Below are positions 5,823-5,823 of a stretch of DNA of 5,823 nt, piece after piece. The notes beneath the pieces are model-generated. The model saw only the letters and a program-made list of their open reading frames with translations, did no database searches and had not been told where the DNA came from. The position numbers were made by a program, and so were the translations under genes. This stretch comes from RUG14300 sp964561145 (lineage in GTDB: Bacteria; Bacillota; Clostridia; Christensenellales; CAG-1252), in NCBI GenBank assembly GCA_964561145.1, contig CAZLNZ010000037.1, positions 1 through 5,823 on the forward strand, read 5' to 3'. The stretch's first letter is position 1. Every line of letters begins with the position of its first letter.

Positions 5823-5823
5823 A

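Noticed and set aside
1..5823. CRISPR arrays, tRNA or rRNA genes
   Set aside because: No regularly spaced direct repeats, and no cloverleaf or ribosomal RNA signatures were seen on either strand.

Overview
The window is AT-rich bacterial DNA with strong AGGAGG-type ribosome binding sites, a GTG start, a lipoprotein signal peptide, and protein families typical of Clostridia and related Firmicutes (COG2509-type flavoprotein, RsgI-type extracellular domains). A low-GC Gram-positive anaerobe, perhaps from a gut community, is the best guess. No marker gene allows a finer placement.

Layout: (1) positions 1-99 and 5724-5822 are a 99-bp inverted repeat, 96/99 identical, reaching both window edges. 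(2) At 283-1701 a sigma-A-like promoter drives a free-standing FAD-dependent dehydrogenase of unknown substrate. (3) Positions 1702-1981 are a regulatory intergenic region with a 51-bp near-palindrome ending in an extended -10, followed by a second promoter-like element. (4) At 1982-3891 an ECF sigma factor and a single-pass membrane protein, probably its anti-sigma factor, overlap by ATGA. (5) At 3974-5488 a large lipoprotein carries the same kind of extracellular domain as the anti-sigma factor. (6) A rho-independent terminator lies at 5571-5603.

The main observation is that genes 2-4 look like one signalling module. The anti-sigma candidate and the lipoprotein both carry an RsgI-type 'INPA' domain, known in RsgI for self-cleavage at the Asn-Pro bond, although the sigma factor is of the ECF type and not SigI. 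The element TGCAATAAA-N13-GTGTTTAATA occurs twice with identical spacing, about 50 bp upstream of the sigma start and about 40 bp upstream of the lipoprotein start. Its geometry fits an ECF promoter (TGCAAT-N16-GTGTTT), so the sigma factor may activate its own operon and the lipoprotein gene. The proposed circuit is an envelope signal acting on the anti-sigma ectodomain, release of sigma, then more sigma/anti-sigma and more lipoprotein, which could feed back through its related ectodomain. The domain calls rest on motif recognition and the circuit is inference. The flavoprotein has its own promoter and shows no clear link to the module.
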